From positions 1 through 57,123 of the forward strand of contig JAHCHE010000041.1 of the NCBI GenBank assembly GCA_026129905.1: 57,123 bases of DNA. Direction: 5' to 3'. The notes beneath the pieces were generated by a model. That model was not told where the DNA came from and made no database searches. It worked only from the letters and a program-made list of their open reading frames with translations. Of the stretch, positions 8,347 to 17,633 are shown piece by piece. The stretch's first letter is position 1. The number at the start of each line of letters is the position of its first letter. The position numbers and the translations under genes were made by a program. Source of the DNA: Bryobacteraceae bacterium (lineage in GTDB: Bacteria > Acidobacteriota > Terriglobia > Bryobacterales > Bryobacteraceae).

Positions 8347-9271
8347 TTACGCCCGGCGGTTCCTCCAATTTGCCACCTTCCCGAATTCAGGAGTCCGCAG
8401 GTAACCTTCAAAGGAGAGGATGTCCGGGAGCAGGCGGTGGCATTCCACGATGGCGTCCAGCAGGGCCTGCGGATGAGGAGGACGTCCCCAAGACTCGAAC
8501 TGCTTCCGCAGAGTGATCCATTCGCGGGCGAAGATCCACAGCAACCAGATTGGGGGCGCCTTGTGGCGAAATGGCTTCCCGCCGCTGACACGGCTCAGGA
8601 CCTGGGCAAGCTCCTCACCGGAGATGAAGTCGCCGATCAGGGTGAGCTTCCTGCCAATGAAGGCACTCGGCCTGGCGAAGGCCAACCGGGCGAACTCGCC
8701 GATGTCCCGGCAGGCGACGTAAGGGATCTTCACGTCGTCGGCCGCCTGACCTGTCAGTACCCGCTTCTTCACCGGCAAGTATTCCCCTCCAATCTCGTCC
8801 ATGAACGAACCGGGACCGAGGAACGTGTAGGGAACAGCCTTCTCTACGACGTACGCTTCGATATCCAGCTTGCTGCGGATGTAAGGCACGAGAGCCGGAC
8901 CGTCACCGAAATACGGGATGGTGCTCAACACCAAGTGTTCGACGAAGTTGGCTACGCAGGCGTCAGCGATGTTTCTGCCTTGCCTCCGCTCCATTTCCAT
9001 GTCGAGCTTGCCTGTCGGCTTGAGCATCGTCGTTACGCCGTATACCCCATACTCCCCGGAAAACGCCTCGGCCATGCTGTCCGCATCGTCCAAATCGGCA
9101 TACCGCACTTCGACACCGCGTTGTCTGATTCGCGTTTGCTCGCGGCCCGCTCACGTCTCTGGTGAGCGCGACCAGACGCCACGCGCCGTCCTTCGATAGG
9201 CTGTTGAGAACGGCGCCGCCTTGCTTCCCCGCGGCCCCGCAGATCACTATGGTTCGAACGCTTGGATTCAT
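8347..9271 (-). pseudogene. NmrA-like NAD(P)-binding protein, frameshifted
   Basis: The N-terminus (from ATG 9271) reads TIVICGAAGKQGGAVLNSL, a Rossmann nucleotide loop, then LVALTRDVSG. It then leaves frame; the rest continues in another frame as RGVEVRYADLDDADSMAEAF through an NmrA-type C-terminus (YGVYGVTTM, YIRSKLDIEAYV, YTFLGPGSFMDE). Removing one base near 9129-9130 joins them into one ~307-residue protein of normal NmrA length. NmrA-like proteins are atypical short-chain dehydrogenases that often sense NAD(P). Everything else is well kept, so this is either a recent mutation or a sequence error. Confidence 0.75.
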
Positions 9272-9377
9272 GTCATTTGCCCTTGCTCACGCATCCCTAC
9301 GTCTGGAGCGCATTCTAACTCCTGTTTGAGCCGACCGGTTCGTTTCCCGGTTCGTGCGCCTCCGTCTTGCGTCGCGC

Positions 9378-9426
9378 CCCTGTCTCCGCGTCTTCTCTGC
9401 GATCTCTGCGTCTCCGTGGTGAAGTT
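9378..9426 (+). repeat. Dispersed CTCTGCG-type repeat segment
   Basis: Within the 269-base gap before 9541 lies a run of the form TCTCCGCGTCTTCTCTGCG followed by ATCTCTGCG and TCTCCGTGGTGAA. I recall this CTCTGCG-n-CTCTGCGTCTC-GTGGTGAA pattern as a short intergenic repeat seen in many high-GC and planctomycete/acidobacterial genomes, where it gives spurious 'LCVSVVK' peptides. Only one copy is in this window, so the repeat status rests on memory. Confidence 0.35.
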
Positions 9427-9540
9427 TCAAAAGTCCGGGCCCGAATCCGCTGCCGCTCCACGCGCCCCACAAGGCCGTCCGCGTCTATACTGAGTTGGAG
9501 TTCGATAAAAACGGCTATGTCATTACTTAGAGAGAAGCCA

Positions 9541-9906
9541 ATGAAACAATGCATGACGGTCCTGTTACTTCTTCTCGCGTTCGCCCTTACTGCGCCGGCC
9601 GCGGGCCTGGACGGGAAGTGGGCTTTCACGTTCCAGACGGAAGACGGCGACCGCGAAGCCACCATCGCTCTTCAGGTGAACGGCGAGGAGGTGACGGGCA
9701 AAGTCAGCGACCTGGAAGGCTCGGAGATCGACGTGAAAGGAACCTTTAAGGGAAACGCCGTCCGCCTCGAGTTTCCTTATTACTCCGACGAAGCCGGGGT
9801 GAAGGCCGAGGTCAAAATCGAAGGGAAGCTCAATGGGGATTCTATCCAGGGCGACTGGCAATTCGAAAGTCACTCCGGCGAATTCAGCGCGAAGCGCATG
9901 CGCTGA
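9541..9906 (+). CDS. Small secreted beta-rich protein, unknown function
   Basis: A 121-residue protein with a clear signal peptide (MTVLLLLLAFALTAPAAG) and about 100 residues of beta-strand pattern: LDGKWAFTFQTEDGDREATIALQVNGEEVTGKVSD, then paired KVEIEGKL-type strands. The GKW...F and G-V-G--S(D) spacing resembles small extracellular beta-barrels common in acidobacteria and planctomycetes, but no family is certain. ATG 9541 follows AGAGAGAAG. TATACT at 9485-9490 could be its -10 box. The next gene starts within or just after its end. Confidence 0.65.
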   Translation: MKQCMTVLLLLLAFALTAPAAGLDGKWAFTFQTEDGDREATIALQVNGEEVTGKVSDLEGSEIDVKGTFKGNAVRLEFPYYSDEAGVKAEVKIEGKLNGDSIQGDWQFESHSGEFSAKRMR

Positions 9907-10564
9907 CCCGGCGCCGGCGCTCATCCGCGTGCTCGCGCTGGCGTGCGTCTGCGCCTTTCCCGGCCGGGCGGCGGACATCGTGGAAGCGTTCGGATATCGG
10001 TGGAAGGTCCCCATCCGCTCGGACTGGAGCGTCGCTGCGGTCGAAGGCACGCCAACGCTCCAGTTGCTCGTACCCAGGCCCTCCACCCAGCCCCGCCGTC
10101 CCACCCAGTTCGCCTTGGCCGAAACGCCGGATTTCCGCCGCGTCACCGTCGAGGCCGAGATCAAGAAGGAGCCGGAAGCCGCCCGCAATCGCCGGACCTC
10201 GGTCCTCATTGTCTACGCGTACCAGGACGAAGCCCACTTCAACTACGCGCATCTCTCGGTGGATACCGCCCGCGAGGTGGACGTGCATAACGGCATCTTC
10301 CACGTCTACGGCGGCGACCGTGTCCGCATCAGTTCAACAGACGGCCCGGCCGCATTTACTTCCGAAGAGTGGCACAAGGTGCGGCTGGTCCACGACGGCG
10401 ACTCGGGAACCGTCGAGGTCTGGGTCGACGGACGGCCGCTGCCCTCGCTGAAGGGCGTGGACTTGAGTCTCCGGTCCGGCAAGGTCGGCCTCGGGAGCTT
10501 CTTCGACCTGGGCTCGTTCCGCAACGTCGTGATCCGCGGAGAGCCGGTAGCGGACGTCCCGTAA
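9833..10564 (+). CDS. Secreted concanavalin/LamG-like (DUF1080-like) domain protein
   Basis: A predicted exported protein with a hydrophobic segment LIRVLALACVCAFPGRAAD and a ~200-residue jelly-roll domain: FRRVTVEAEIKKEP, SVLIVYAYQDEAHFNYAHLSVD, VDVHNGIFHVYGG, WHKVRLVHDGDSGTVEVWVDG, and GKVGLGSFFDLGSFRNVVI. These strand signatures are those of LamG/DUF1080-like sugar-binding domains; no catalytic site is evident. The start is uncertain: ATG 9833 lies inside the previous gene in another frame (74-base overlap), while GTG 9929 gives a short signal peptide. The coordinates use the longer form. Confidence 0.65.
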   Translation: MGILSRATGNSKVTPANSARSACADPAPALIRVLALACVCAFPGRAADIVEAFGYRWKVPIRSDWSVAAVEGTPTLQLLVPRPSTQPRRPTQFALAETPDFRRVTVEAEIKKEPEAARNRRTSVLIVYAYQDEAHFNYAHLSVDTAREVDVHNGIFHVYGGDRVRISSTDGPAAFTSEEWHKVRLVHDGDSGTVEVWVDGRPLPSLKGVDLSLRSGKVGLGSFFDLGSFRNVVIRGEPVADVP

Positions 10565-10638
10565 GCGGAAGCGGGCGGCAATCCGCTGAGACCGATTCGC
10601 TAAGATAATGGGCAGCAGGAGATCTGCACCTCAGACGC

Positions 10639-12867
10639 ATGGCTGATGCCGCCCCTCCGGGCACGGGAGATTCATCGCCAACCGCGGCGCGGATTGTTGT
10701 CGCCACCACCGTCGCGCTGGCCTTCATATCCTTCTGGCGCGGCGCGGCCATCGTGCTCAGCGATCTCGCCTCCACCATGTTCTACGTCGGAGGCATCGCC
10801 GAGCGCGCCATCGGCAAGCCCGCGCCATGGTTCATCCTCGCCGTCATGCTGTTCAGCTTCGCCGTCCGCTCGGTCTACATGGAGAGTTGCAGCATGTTCG
10901 TACGCGGCGGCGTGTACGTCGTCGTGCGGGACAGTCTCGGCGCCTTCATGGCCAAGGTCTCCGTGTCCGCCCTCGTGGTGGACTACATCCTCACCGGCCC
11001 CATCAGCTCCGTGAGCGCCGGGCAATACCTCGGCCGCCTGCTCAACGAACTCTCCGACTTGATGAACCTGGATTACCACGTGCCGCCGGACCTGTTCGCC
11101 GCGGGCTTCGGCGTGGCGGTGACGCTGTACTTCTGGTGGGCCAACATCAAGGGCATTCACGAATCGTCGGGCAAGGCGCTCCGCATCATGCAGATCACCA
11201 CCGTCATGGTGGTGGTCCTGCTCGTCTGGTGCCCGCTCACGATCCTGCTGCGCGGCGGCGCGGAGTTGCCGCCCGCTCCGACGCCCGACAACCTTCGTTT
11301 CACGCACGAGTCGCTCGGCTGGCTCGACGGCACGTTCTGGCCGCAGCTTGCCGTTGTCGCCCTGCTCATCGCATTCGGCCACTCGCTGCTCGCCATGAGC
11401 GGGTTCGAGACCCTCGCCCAGGTCTACCGCGAGATCGCCCATCCCAAGCTGAAAAACCTGCGGATTACCGCCAATATCGTTTGCTTCTACGCCATGATGA
11501 GCACCGGCCTGATCTCGCTGTTCGCGGTGATCATCATCCCCGACGAAACGCGCCCGCGGTTCTACGACAACCTCATCGGCGGGCTGTCGATGCACTTGGC
11601 CGGCCCCGAGTTCCTCCGCCTCGCGTTCCATGCCTTCGTCGTGCTTGTCGGCACGCTCATCCTGTCCGGCGCCGTCAACACCTCCCTCATCGGCGCCAAC
11701 GGCGTGCTGAACCGCGTCGCCGAGGACGGCGTTCTCCTCGAGTACTTCCGCAAACCGCACCGCCGGTTCGGTACCACCTTTCGCATCGTCAACCTCGTCG
11801 CCTTCCTCCAGATCGGGACGATCCTGGCCAGCCGCGGCGACGTCTATCTGCTGGGCGAAGCCTACGCCTTCGGCGTCGTGTGGAGCTTTTTCCTCAAGGG
11901 CCTCGGAGTTTCCGCCCTCCGGTTCCAGCGGCGCGATCAGGAGTACAAAACGCCCGGCAATATCCGCATCGGCAAGACCGAGCTGCCGGTCGGCCTGATT
12001 GCCACAACCCTGATGCTGCTGCTGGTGGCGCTGGCCAACCTGTTCACCAAGAAGATCGCCACCATCTACGGCATCACCTTCTCCATCGTGCTGCTGGCGC
12101 TGTTCACCATCTCCGACCGCGTCAATGCCCGCCGGAGGCGCGAAGACAGAAAAGGGCTCGAAGAGTTCAACCTCGAACACAATCCCGAGGTCACCGCGGC
12201 CAGCCTGCGCGCCCGCCCCGGATGCGTGTTGGTTGCCGTCCGCGATTACAGCCGCATGGACCATCTCAAGCGCGTGCTGCGGAAAACCAATATCCGCCGC
12301 CACGACATCGTCGTCATGACCGTGCGCCCGCTGCCGTTCGGAACCGGAGAGTACGCGCTGACCGAGGACCAGTTCTTCTCCGACTACGAGCAGGAACTGT
12401 TCACCCACGTCGTCACTCTGGCCGAGAAGGAGGGCAAGCCCGTAGAGCTGTTGGTCGTACCCGCCGTCGATCCCTTCGACGCCCTGGTCCAGACGGCCGC
12501 CAACCTCAAGGCTTCACGCCTGGTCACCGGCGTCTCCGCCAAAATGCCTTCGGAGGAACTGGCCCGGCGCATCGGCCTCGCCTGGGAAAAGCTCCCCGAG
12601 CCGCGGCTCCCGCTTTCCCTCGAAGTCATCAGTCCCGAGCGGCCCTCGGTGTTCGTGAATCTCGGTCCCCATCCACCTCGCCTCTGGCCTGAAGACGTGG
12701 ACCGCTTGCACGAACTCTGGCTCGAGCTGACCGAGAGAGCGGGATTCGGTTCGCGGTTACACCACCGCGACGTGGTCGGCGTTGCATTACGGCGCCTGGA
12801 GAGCGACCTCGACGGCGCCGGCCGGGCCGAGGTTATCGAGAACCTGCGGAAAGAGCTGCGCTCGTAG
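10639..12867 (+). CDS. APC-family amino acid/polyamine permease with long C-terminal cytoplasmic domain
   Basis: A 742-residue membrane protein. About 12 hydrophobic segments span residues ~18-495, beginning with VALAFISFWRGAAIVLSDLASTMFYVGG, the first-helix signature of APC transporters, and a SGFETLAQVYREIAHP motif near 255. The last ~240 residues are soluble, with VLVAVRDYSRMDHLKRVLRKT and VELLVVPAVDPFDALVQTAANLKASRLVTG resembling a universal-stress-protein-like fold, which could regulate transport. ATG 10639 lies near an AGGAG at 10617-10621. It appears monocistronic; a 455-base gap follows. Confidence 0.8.
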   Translation: MADAAPPGTGDSSPTAARIVVATTVALAFISFWRGAAIVLSDLASTMFYVGGIAERAIGKPAPWFILAVMLFSFAVRSVYMESCSMFVRGGVYVVVRDSLGAFMAKVSVSALVVDYILTGPISSVSAGQYLGRLLNELSDLMNLDYHVPPDLFAAGFGVAVTLYFWWANIKGIHESSGKALRIMQITTVMVVVLLVWCPLTILLRGGAELPPAPTPDNLRFTHESLGWLDGTFWPQLAVVALLIAFGHSLLAMSGFETLAQVYREIAHPKLKNLRITANIVCFYAMMSTGLISLFAVIIIPDETRPRFYDNLIGGLSMHLAGPEFLRLAFHAFVVLVGTLILSGAVNTSLIGANGVLNRVAEDGVLLEYFRKPHRRFGTTFRIVNLVAFLQIGTILASRGDVYLLGEAYAFGVVWSFFLKGLGVSALRFQRRDQEYKTPGNIRIGKTELPVGLIATTLMLLLVALANLFTKKIATIYGITFSIVLLALFTISDRVNARRRREDRKGLEEFNLEHNPEVTAASLRARPGCVLVAVRDYSRMDHLKRVLRKTNIRRHDIVVMTVRPLPFGTGEYALTEDQFFSDYEQELFTHVVTLAEKEGKPVELLVVPAVDPFDALVQTAANLKASRLVTGVSAKMPSEELARRIGLAWEKLPEPRLPLSLEVISPERPSVFVNLGPHPPRLWPEDVDRLHELWLELTERAGFGSRLHHRDVVGVALRRLESDLDGAGRAEVIENLRKELRS

Positions 12868-12992
12868 ACGGCGTTGACCCGAACTTATTGAGCGTGCGCT
12901 AACCTGCTGGAATCTGGACCTTTTCGGGCGATTGCCGAACTTTTTCGCTAGGTGAATTTGCCTATTGACAGTAAGCCGCGTTAGAGCGAAAA

Positions 12993-13210
12993 TCTAATTG
13001 GAACCGTGAGTTGGTTCCGCTCGCAACGGAGTGGCCGGGCCGACCCGGCCAGGAGGTGGCTATAGAGCCGTACAAGAAGCCGGGGCGGCGGGTGTCTAGC
13101 TCTTCGGGATCGTAACGAAAGCAGTGGACGGCCGGAATCGGGGCACTTGAAACGTGCCGGCGCGTAAAGCGCAACCTGATGGCGTGAACGCTGATTTCGG
13201 ATCCCGAATG
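12993..13210. ncRNA. Hairpin-rich intergenic region, candidate structured RNA or leader
   Basis: The 455-base gap 12868-13322 contains no gene but at least six short-loop hairpins in 210 bases: GGAACC/GGTTCC (13000-13018), TGGCCGGG/CCCGGCCA (13032-13051), GGCT/AGCC (13058-13069), GGCAC/GTGCC (13142-13158), GCGC/GCGC (13160-13172) and TTCGG/CCGAA (13196-13208). The density and the small loops look like an RNA leader of the methyltransferase at 13323 or a free-standing small RNA. I cannot assign a known family; Acido-1 and Acido-Lenti-1 RNAs are worth comparing. The strand is not decided. Confidence 0.4.
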
Positions 13211-13322
13211 GCCAGACCCCGCCGCCCTTGTCGTTTCTTGTCTTGACGGCCCTCTTCCGCTCCCACCCCGTTCTGCATTCTCTGGGATAGAAATGCTTTT
13301 CGTTTACCAAGGAGGGGCGTAA

Positions 13323-14348
13323 ATGTCTTCACGTCCGGAGCCGGCCGCGTTGCCGTCGCCGACGCTGTTCTTCGACACCGTTACCGCGTTTCAGCGGACT
13401 GCTGCCATAAAGGCCGCTATCGAATTGGACTTGTTCGGCGCCGTCGGAGACGACGGAGCGACGGCCACCGCCGTTGCCTCCCGTATCGGCGCGCCTGAAC
13501 GCAGCGCGCGCATCCTGTGCGACTACCTGGCTGCGACCGGCTTCCTCACCAAGGACGACGGCCGCTACGGGCTGACGCCGTCCAGCGCCATGTTCCTCGA
13601 CCGCCGTTCCCGGGCCTACTGCGGCGGAGCGATCGGCTTCCTGTTGTCGCCGGCCCTGACGAGCGCATTCGCCGACCTCGCCGAGACCGTGCGCCGCGGC
13701 ACGACGCAACTCAACGGCGAAGGCACGGTCAGCAAGGAGAACCCGGTTTGGCTGGATTTCGCCCGCTGCATGGCGCCGCTGATGACCCTGCCGGCTGAGT
13801 TGATGGCCGGGTTGCTTCCGCTCCCGGCCGGGCGCAAGGCGCGGGTCCTGGACATCGCCGCCGGCCACGGAGCGTTCGGGATCGCCATCGCGCAACGCAA
13901 CCCCGACGTCGAGGTCACCGCGCTCGACTGGGCTTCCGTGCTCGAGGTGGCGCGCGAAAACGCCCGCGCAGCCGGAGTGGCGGACCGTTACCACGTCCTA
14001 GCCGGCGACGCGTTCGAAGTGGATTTCTGCGGCGGTTACGACATCGTCCTGCTGACCAACTTCCTGCATCACTTCGACGTCCCCGCGTGCGAAAGCCTGC
14101 TGCGGAAGGTGTCCGCCTGCCTGAACCCGGACGGCCGCGCCGCGACGCTCGAGTTCGTGTTGAACGACGACCGGCTCTCGCCTCCGTCGGCGGCCGGTTT
14201 TCCGCTCGTGATGCTGGCGACCACGCCAGGCGGCGACGCGTACACGTTCGCCGATTACGAGCGGATGTTCGCCAACGCCGGTTTTCGCCGGTCGGAGCTT
14301 CACGACCTGGGTCCCGCGCCCGAGCGGCTGGTCATCTCCCACAAGTAG
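13323..14348 (+). CDS. SAM-dependent O-methyltransferase-type protein
   Basis: A 341-residue class I methyltransferase with an N-terminal winged-helix dimerisation part (residues ~15-90: TAFQRTAAIKAAIELDLFGAV, IGAPERSARILCDYLAATGFL) and a Rossmann SAM domain: motif I VLDIAAGHGAFGIAIAQ near 176, an acidic end of strand 2 (VTALDW) and GYDIVLLTNFLHHFD near 238. This is the layout of O-methyltransferases acting on small aromatic or polyketide-like acceptors; the substrate is unknown. AAGGAGGGG lies 6-10 bases before ATG 13323. The hairpin-rich region upstream may regulate it. Confidence 0.85.
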   Translation: MSSRPEPAALPSPTLFFDTVTAFQRTAAIKAAIELDLFGAVGDDGATATAVASRIGAPERSARILCDYLAATGFLTKDDGRYGLTPSSAMFLDRRSRAYCGGAIGFLLSPALTSAFADLAETVRRGTTQLNGEGTVSKENPVWLDFARCMAPLMTLPAELMAGLLPLPAGRKARVLDIAAGHGAFGIAIAQRNPDVEVTALDWASVLEVARENARAAGVADRYHVLAGDAFEVDFCGGYDIVLLTNFLHHFDVPACESLLRKVSACLNPDGRAATLEFVLNDDRLSPPSAAGFPLVMLATTPGGDAYTFADYERMFANAGFRRSELHDLGPAPERLVISHK

Positions 14349-14464
14349 GCCGCAATCCGCGGCGCGGGCGCATTCTCGGCACGCCCGTAACCACAAGCTG
14401 CTCCCGCGCCGTCTTTATGTTGACGCGTCCGTTGTGTATCCTTAAAGGGAACCTGTAGCGATTC

Positions 14465-15793
14465 ATGTCCGCAATTTCGAATCCAGCGCCCGCGCCGGCG
14501 CGTGAGCCACTCCCGCTCCAACGCCGGGTAGAGCAGCCTCCGCCCAGGAAGCCCGCTCCCTGGAAGCCGCTGATCGCATTGACGTTGGTCCTCATCGCCG
14601 GCATCGCCGCATACCAGCTTTGGGTGAAGCCCGCCCAGGTGGCGCAACCCGTGGCCGCGATTGTGCCCGTCGAACGCGCCGTCGCAGGGGCGATCGAGCA
14701 CGTGATCCGCGTCAGCGGCGTCACCTCGAGCATCAACTTCGCCAACATTCGCGCCCTGGAACCCAGCGGTCCCGATCGCAGCTCCCTGGTGCTTCTGGAC
14801 CTCGCCGAATCCGGCGTCCGGGTCAAGAGGGGGGACGTGGTCGCCCGCATCGACGGCGAGAGCGCAAAAGCCCACGTCGAGGACGTTCATTCCACCGTCG
14901 TGGCCTCCCTGGCCGACGTAAAGAAGCGCCGCGCCGAGCAGCAGATCGACTGGGAGACCTTGCGGCAGGAAATCCACCTTGCCAAGGCCGACCTGGACCG
15001 CTGGCAACTGGAAGCCGGCGCCTCCGAGATCCGCACCGTGATCGACCGGGAGATCATCAAGCTGGCCGTCGAAGAAGCCTCCGCCGCCTATGAAGCCAAA
15101 CGGTCGGAGCTGGATTTGAAGAAAACGGCCCACGACGCCGAAGTCCGCATCCTCGAACTCACCAGCGAGCGCCATAAGCGCCACCGCGACCTCCACGCCT
15201 CCGACCTGGAAAAGTACGCCGTGCGCGCGCCGATGGAAGGAATGGTGGTCCGCCAGGCGATCTGGCGCGGCGGCGAGATGAGCCTCGTTCAGACCGGCGA
15301 CCAACTCTTCCCCGGCCGCCTGTTCCTCAAAGTCATGGATACCCGCGAAATGCAGGTCGAGGCCGAAATCAATCAGGCCGAGAGCGAGATGTTCCGCATC
15401 GGCCAGGTCGCCCGGATCGGCCTGGACGCTTTCGAGGGAGCGACCTACGAGGGCAGGATCTACAGCATCGGCGCCCTGGCAAAGACCTCGGGTTCCCAGA
15501 ACGACTACATCCGCAAAATCCCCATCCGGATTCATATCAACAACGTCGACGAACGCCTGCTGCCGGACCTTTCCGCCTTCGCCGACGTCGTGGTGAAGAA
15601 GGCGGACGACGCCGTTCTGATCTCCCGCGCCGCCCTGTTCGACGACGGCGGGGAGCCGTTTGTCTACGTGAAGAACCGCGGCACGTTCGAGAAGCGGCCG
15701 GTCAAGACAGGCTTGAAGAACCACCTCCAGGTGGCCATCGTCTCCGGCATCGAAGCCGGCGAAGAAGTCGCGCTGCGCCGCCCCGGTTCCTGA
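14465..15793 (+). CDS. HlyD-type membrane fusion/efflux adaptor protein
   Basis: A 442-residue protein with one N-terminal membrane segment (ALTLVLIAGIAAYQLWV, ~39-55), a lipoyl/biotinyl half-motif (SLVLLDLAESGVRVKRGDVVARID, ~105-125), a long coiled-coil hairpin (~130-250), the second lipoyl half (YAVRAPMEGMVV) and a beta-barrel (MQVEAEINQAESEMFRIGQVARIGLDAF). It is the periplasmic adaptor of an RND or ABC exporter, but no pump gene is adjacent, so it may serve one elsewhere or be an orphan. ATG 14465 is preceded by a weak ribosome site. It ends 10 bases before the convergent aldolase gene. Confidence 0.85.
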   Translation: MSAISNPAPAPAREPLPLQRRVEQPPPRKPAPWKPLIALTLVLIAGIAAYQLWVKPAQVAQPVAAIVPVERAVAGAIEHVIRVSGVTSSINFANIRALEPSGPDRSSLVLLDLAESGVRVKRGDVVARIDGESAKAHVEDVHSTVVASLADVKKRRAEQQIDWETLRQEIHLAKADLDRWQLEAGASEIRTVIDREIIKLAVEEASAAYEAKRSELDLKKTAHDAEVRILELTSERHKRHRDLHASDLEKYAVRAPMEGMVVRQAIWRGGEMSLVQTGDQLFPGRLFLKVMDTREMQVEAEINQAESEMFRIGQVARIGLDAFEGATYEGRIYSIGALAKTSGSQNDYIRKIPIRIHINNVDERLLPDLSAFADVVVKKADDAVLISRAALFDDGGEPFVYVKNRGTFEKRPVKTGLKNHLQVAIVSGIEAGEEVALRRPGS

Positions 15794-15803
15794 CCGTCGG
15801 GCC

Positions 15804-16598
15804 CTACCCGTTCTTGAACGCCCCGACCATTTCCCGCGCGCCCCTCAGCAGCACGTTCGCGTCGAGGCTCACCGCCAGGTAGGTGACGCCGAGGTCGCGC
15901 CATTGCCACGCCGTGGCCACGTCGTCGCAGTAAGTGCCGATCCTGACCGGCTTGTCCTTGGCCGCGCCGACAATCTCCTTCATCTTGTCGCGCACCAGCG
16001 GGCTGTCCACCTGACCCGGGATGCCCAGCGATTGGGAAAGGTCGTAAGGCCCGAGGAACGCCACGTTCACGCCGTCGACGCCCGCGATCTCGTCGAACGC
16101 GGCCACGCCCCTGGCGCCCTCGATGTGCAGCACGACGGATACGTTCCGGTTCGTCTCCGCCAGGTACTCGGGGGTCGGAAACGCGCGATAGCTGGCCGCG
16201 CGCACGTAAGGTTGAAGTCCGCGGTTCCCTTTGGGATGGAAAGTCGCGGATTCCACCGCCAGCCGCGCCTGCTCGGCCGACTCGATCTGCGGCACGTGAA
16301 CGCCCGCCGCCCCCATGTCCAGCGGCTGCCGGATGGCGATGGGATCGCAGTGGGATACGCGTACCAGGGGGCAGACGCCTCCGGCTACGGCGGCCCGAAT
16401 CAGGTTCTCGGTCGTTTCCAGGTTAATGGCGCCGTGCTCGGTGTCGATCACGACAAAATCGAAACCGGCCAAGCCGAGGATCTCCACGATCTGCGGCGAC
16501 GGGATGGTGACGAACGTGCCGATCACATAACCCTGCGCGGCGTAGCGCTCCGCCAGCAGATGCGCTTTTAGACGATTTGCGGTCGATGATACAGGCAA
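15804..16598 (-). CDS. HpcH/HpaI-family aldolase
   Basis: A 264-residue TIM-barrel class II aldolase: GYVIGTFVTIPSPQIVEILGLAGFDFVVIDTEHG carries the conserved DTEH, then VRVSHCDPIAIRQPLDMGAAGVHVPQIESAEQA, a VVLHIEGARGV strand supplying the metal-binding Glu, and NVAFLGPYDLSQSLG supplying the Asp. Family members cleave 4-hydroxy-2-oxoacids to pyruvate plus an aldehyde. The start is a TTG with no strong ribosome site. A 2-hydroxyacid dehydrogenase gene lies 60 bases upstream on the same strand, so the two may belong to one hydroxyacid/oxoacid pathway. Confidence 0.85.
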   Translation of the reverse strand: MPVSSTANRLKAHLLAERYAAQGYVIGTFVTIPSPQIVEILGLAGFDFVVIDTEHGAINLETTENLIRAAVAGGVCPLVRVSHCDPIAIRQPLDMGAAGVHVPQIESAEQARLAVESATFHPKGNRGLQPYVRAASYRAFPTPEYLAETNRNVSVVLHIEGARGVAAFDEIAGVDGVNVAFLGPYDLSQSLGIPGQVDSPLVRDKMKEIVGAAKDKPVRIGTYCDDVATAWQWRDLGVTYLAVSLDANVLLRGAREMVGAFKNG

Positions 16599-16658
16599 TC
16601 CGTGCCGCAGTATACCAGACGCCGCCGCGCGCGGCCGCCGTGCTCCTTGCCGTGCTCC

Positions 16659-17633
16659 TTAAGGATGCACAACGTTCCGCAGCGGTTCACCGCGCGACAG
16701 GCGGTTGATGTTCTCGGCGATGTCGCGCGCCCGTCCCTCGATGGTCCGCCGCGTCCAGGCCGAAATGTGCGGCGTCATCAGGATGTTGTCCAATTCGTGA
16801 AACGGGTATCGCGAGGGGAGCTTGCGCTCGTCCGGATCGGTGGGATAGTCGTACCAGACGTCGATCGCCGCGCCCGCGATCCGGCGGTCCCGCAGCGCCT
16901 CGTAAAGCGCGCGCTCATCGACGATCTTGCCTCGCGCGGCGTTGATCGCAAACGCCGAAGGCTTCATGGCCGCGAGTTCCGCCTGGCCAATCAACCCCAG
17001 CGTCTCCGGCGCCAGCGGACAACACGGGACCACGAAATCGGCCGCACCGAGCAAGCTGCGCCAATCGTCGTAGCCCACCGTCCGGTCGAAGTCCGCCGGA
17101 GCTTCCGATGGTGTTCGCGAAACCGCGATCACCCGAATGCCAAACGCTCGCGCGCGGCGCGCAACTTCGCGAGCGATGTGGCCCGTGCCGATCAGCAGCG
17201 CGGTCTTTCCCTCCAGCACCTCCAGCGCCGGCGGTTCTCCCCAGATGCAGCTATCCCGCCATTGGCCCTCGCGCAAACGCCGGTCGTATTCGCTCGGGCG
17301 GCGCGCCAGCACCAGCATCGCCATCAACGCGTGCTCGGCGATCGCCACTTCGTGGTGGAACGTATTCGCCAGCACCACGCCCGGAGCAAGCTGGTCGAGC
17401 GGAAGACCGTCGATCCCCGCGCCCGACGCCTGGATCAGCTTCACGCCGCGGGCGCGCGCCGCCGCGACGGAGAGCGGCCACCCCACAATCACGTCGGTCC
17501 CGTCGAGCGACGCCGGATCCAACGAAGCCAGATCTCCCGCCAGTCTGAGCTCGTATTCGCATTCGAGCCGGCTTTCGATCGGCTCTTTCATCAGCGCGGC
17601 CATGCGCCCCGCCAGCACTATCCGCAACGGCAT
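16659..17633 (-). CDS. D-2-hydroxyacid dehydrogenase
   Basis: A 324-residue D-isomer-specific dehydrogenase: NAD-binding loop LLIGTGHIAREVARRARAFG (~150-170), the catalytic Arg in FAINAARGKIVDERALYEAL, and the His-containing NILMTPHISAWTRRT near 290. These enzymes reduce 2-oxoacids to D-2-hydroxyacids with NAD(P)H. The usual GxGxxG reads GTGHIA, a frequent variant. ATG 17633 is supported by length. It is divergent from the Tat-exported aldo/keto reductase at 17710 across a 76-base gap. Confidence 0.85.
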   Translation of the reverse strand: MPLRIVLAGRMAALMKEPIESRLECEYELRLAGDLASLDPASLDGTDVIVGWPLSVAAARARGVKLIQASGAGIDGLPLDQLAPGVVLANTFHHEVAIAEHALMAMLVLARRPSEYDRRLREGQWRDSCIWGEPPALEVLEGKTALLIGTGHIAREVARRARAFGIRVIAVSRTPSEAPADFDRTVGYDDWRSLLGAADFVVPCCPLAPETLGLIGQAELAAMKPSAFAINAARGKIVDERALYEALRDRRIAGAAIDVWYDYPTDPDERKLPSRYPFHELDNILMTPHISAWTRRTIEGRARDIAENINRLSRGEPLRNVVHP

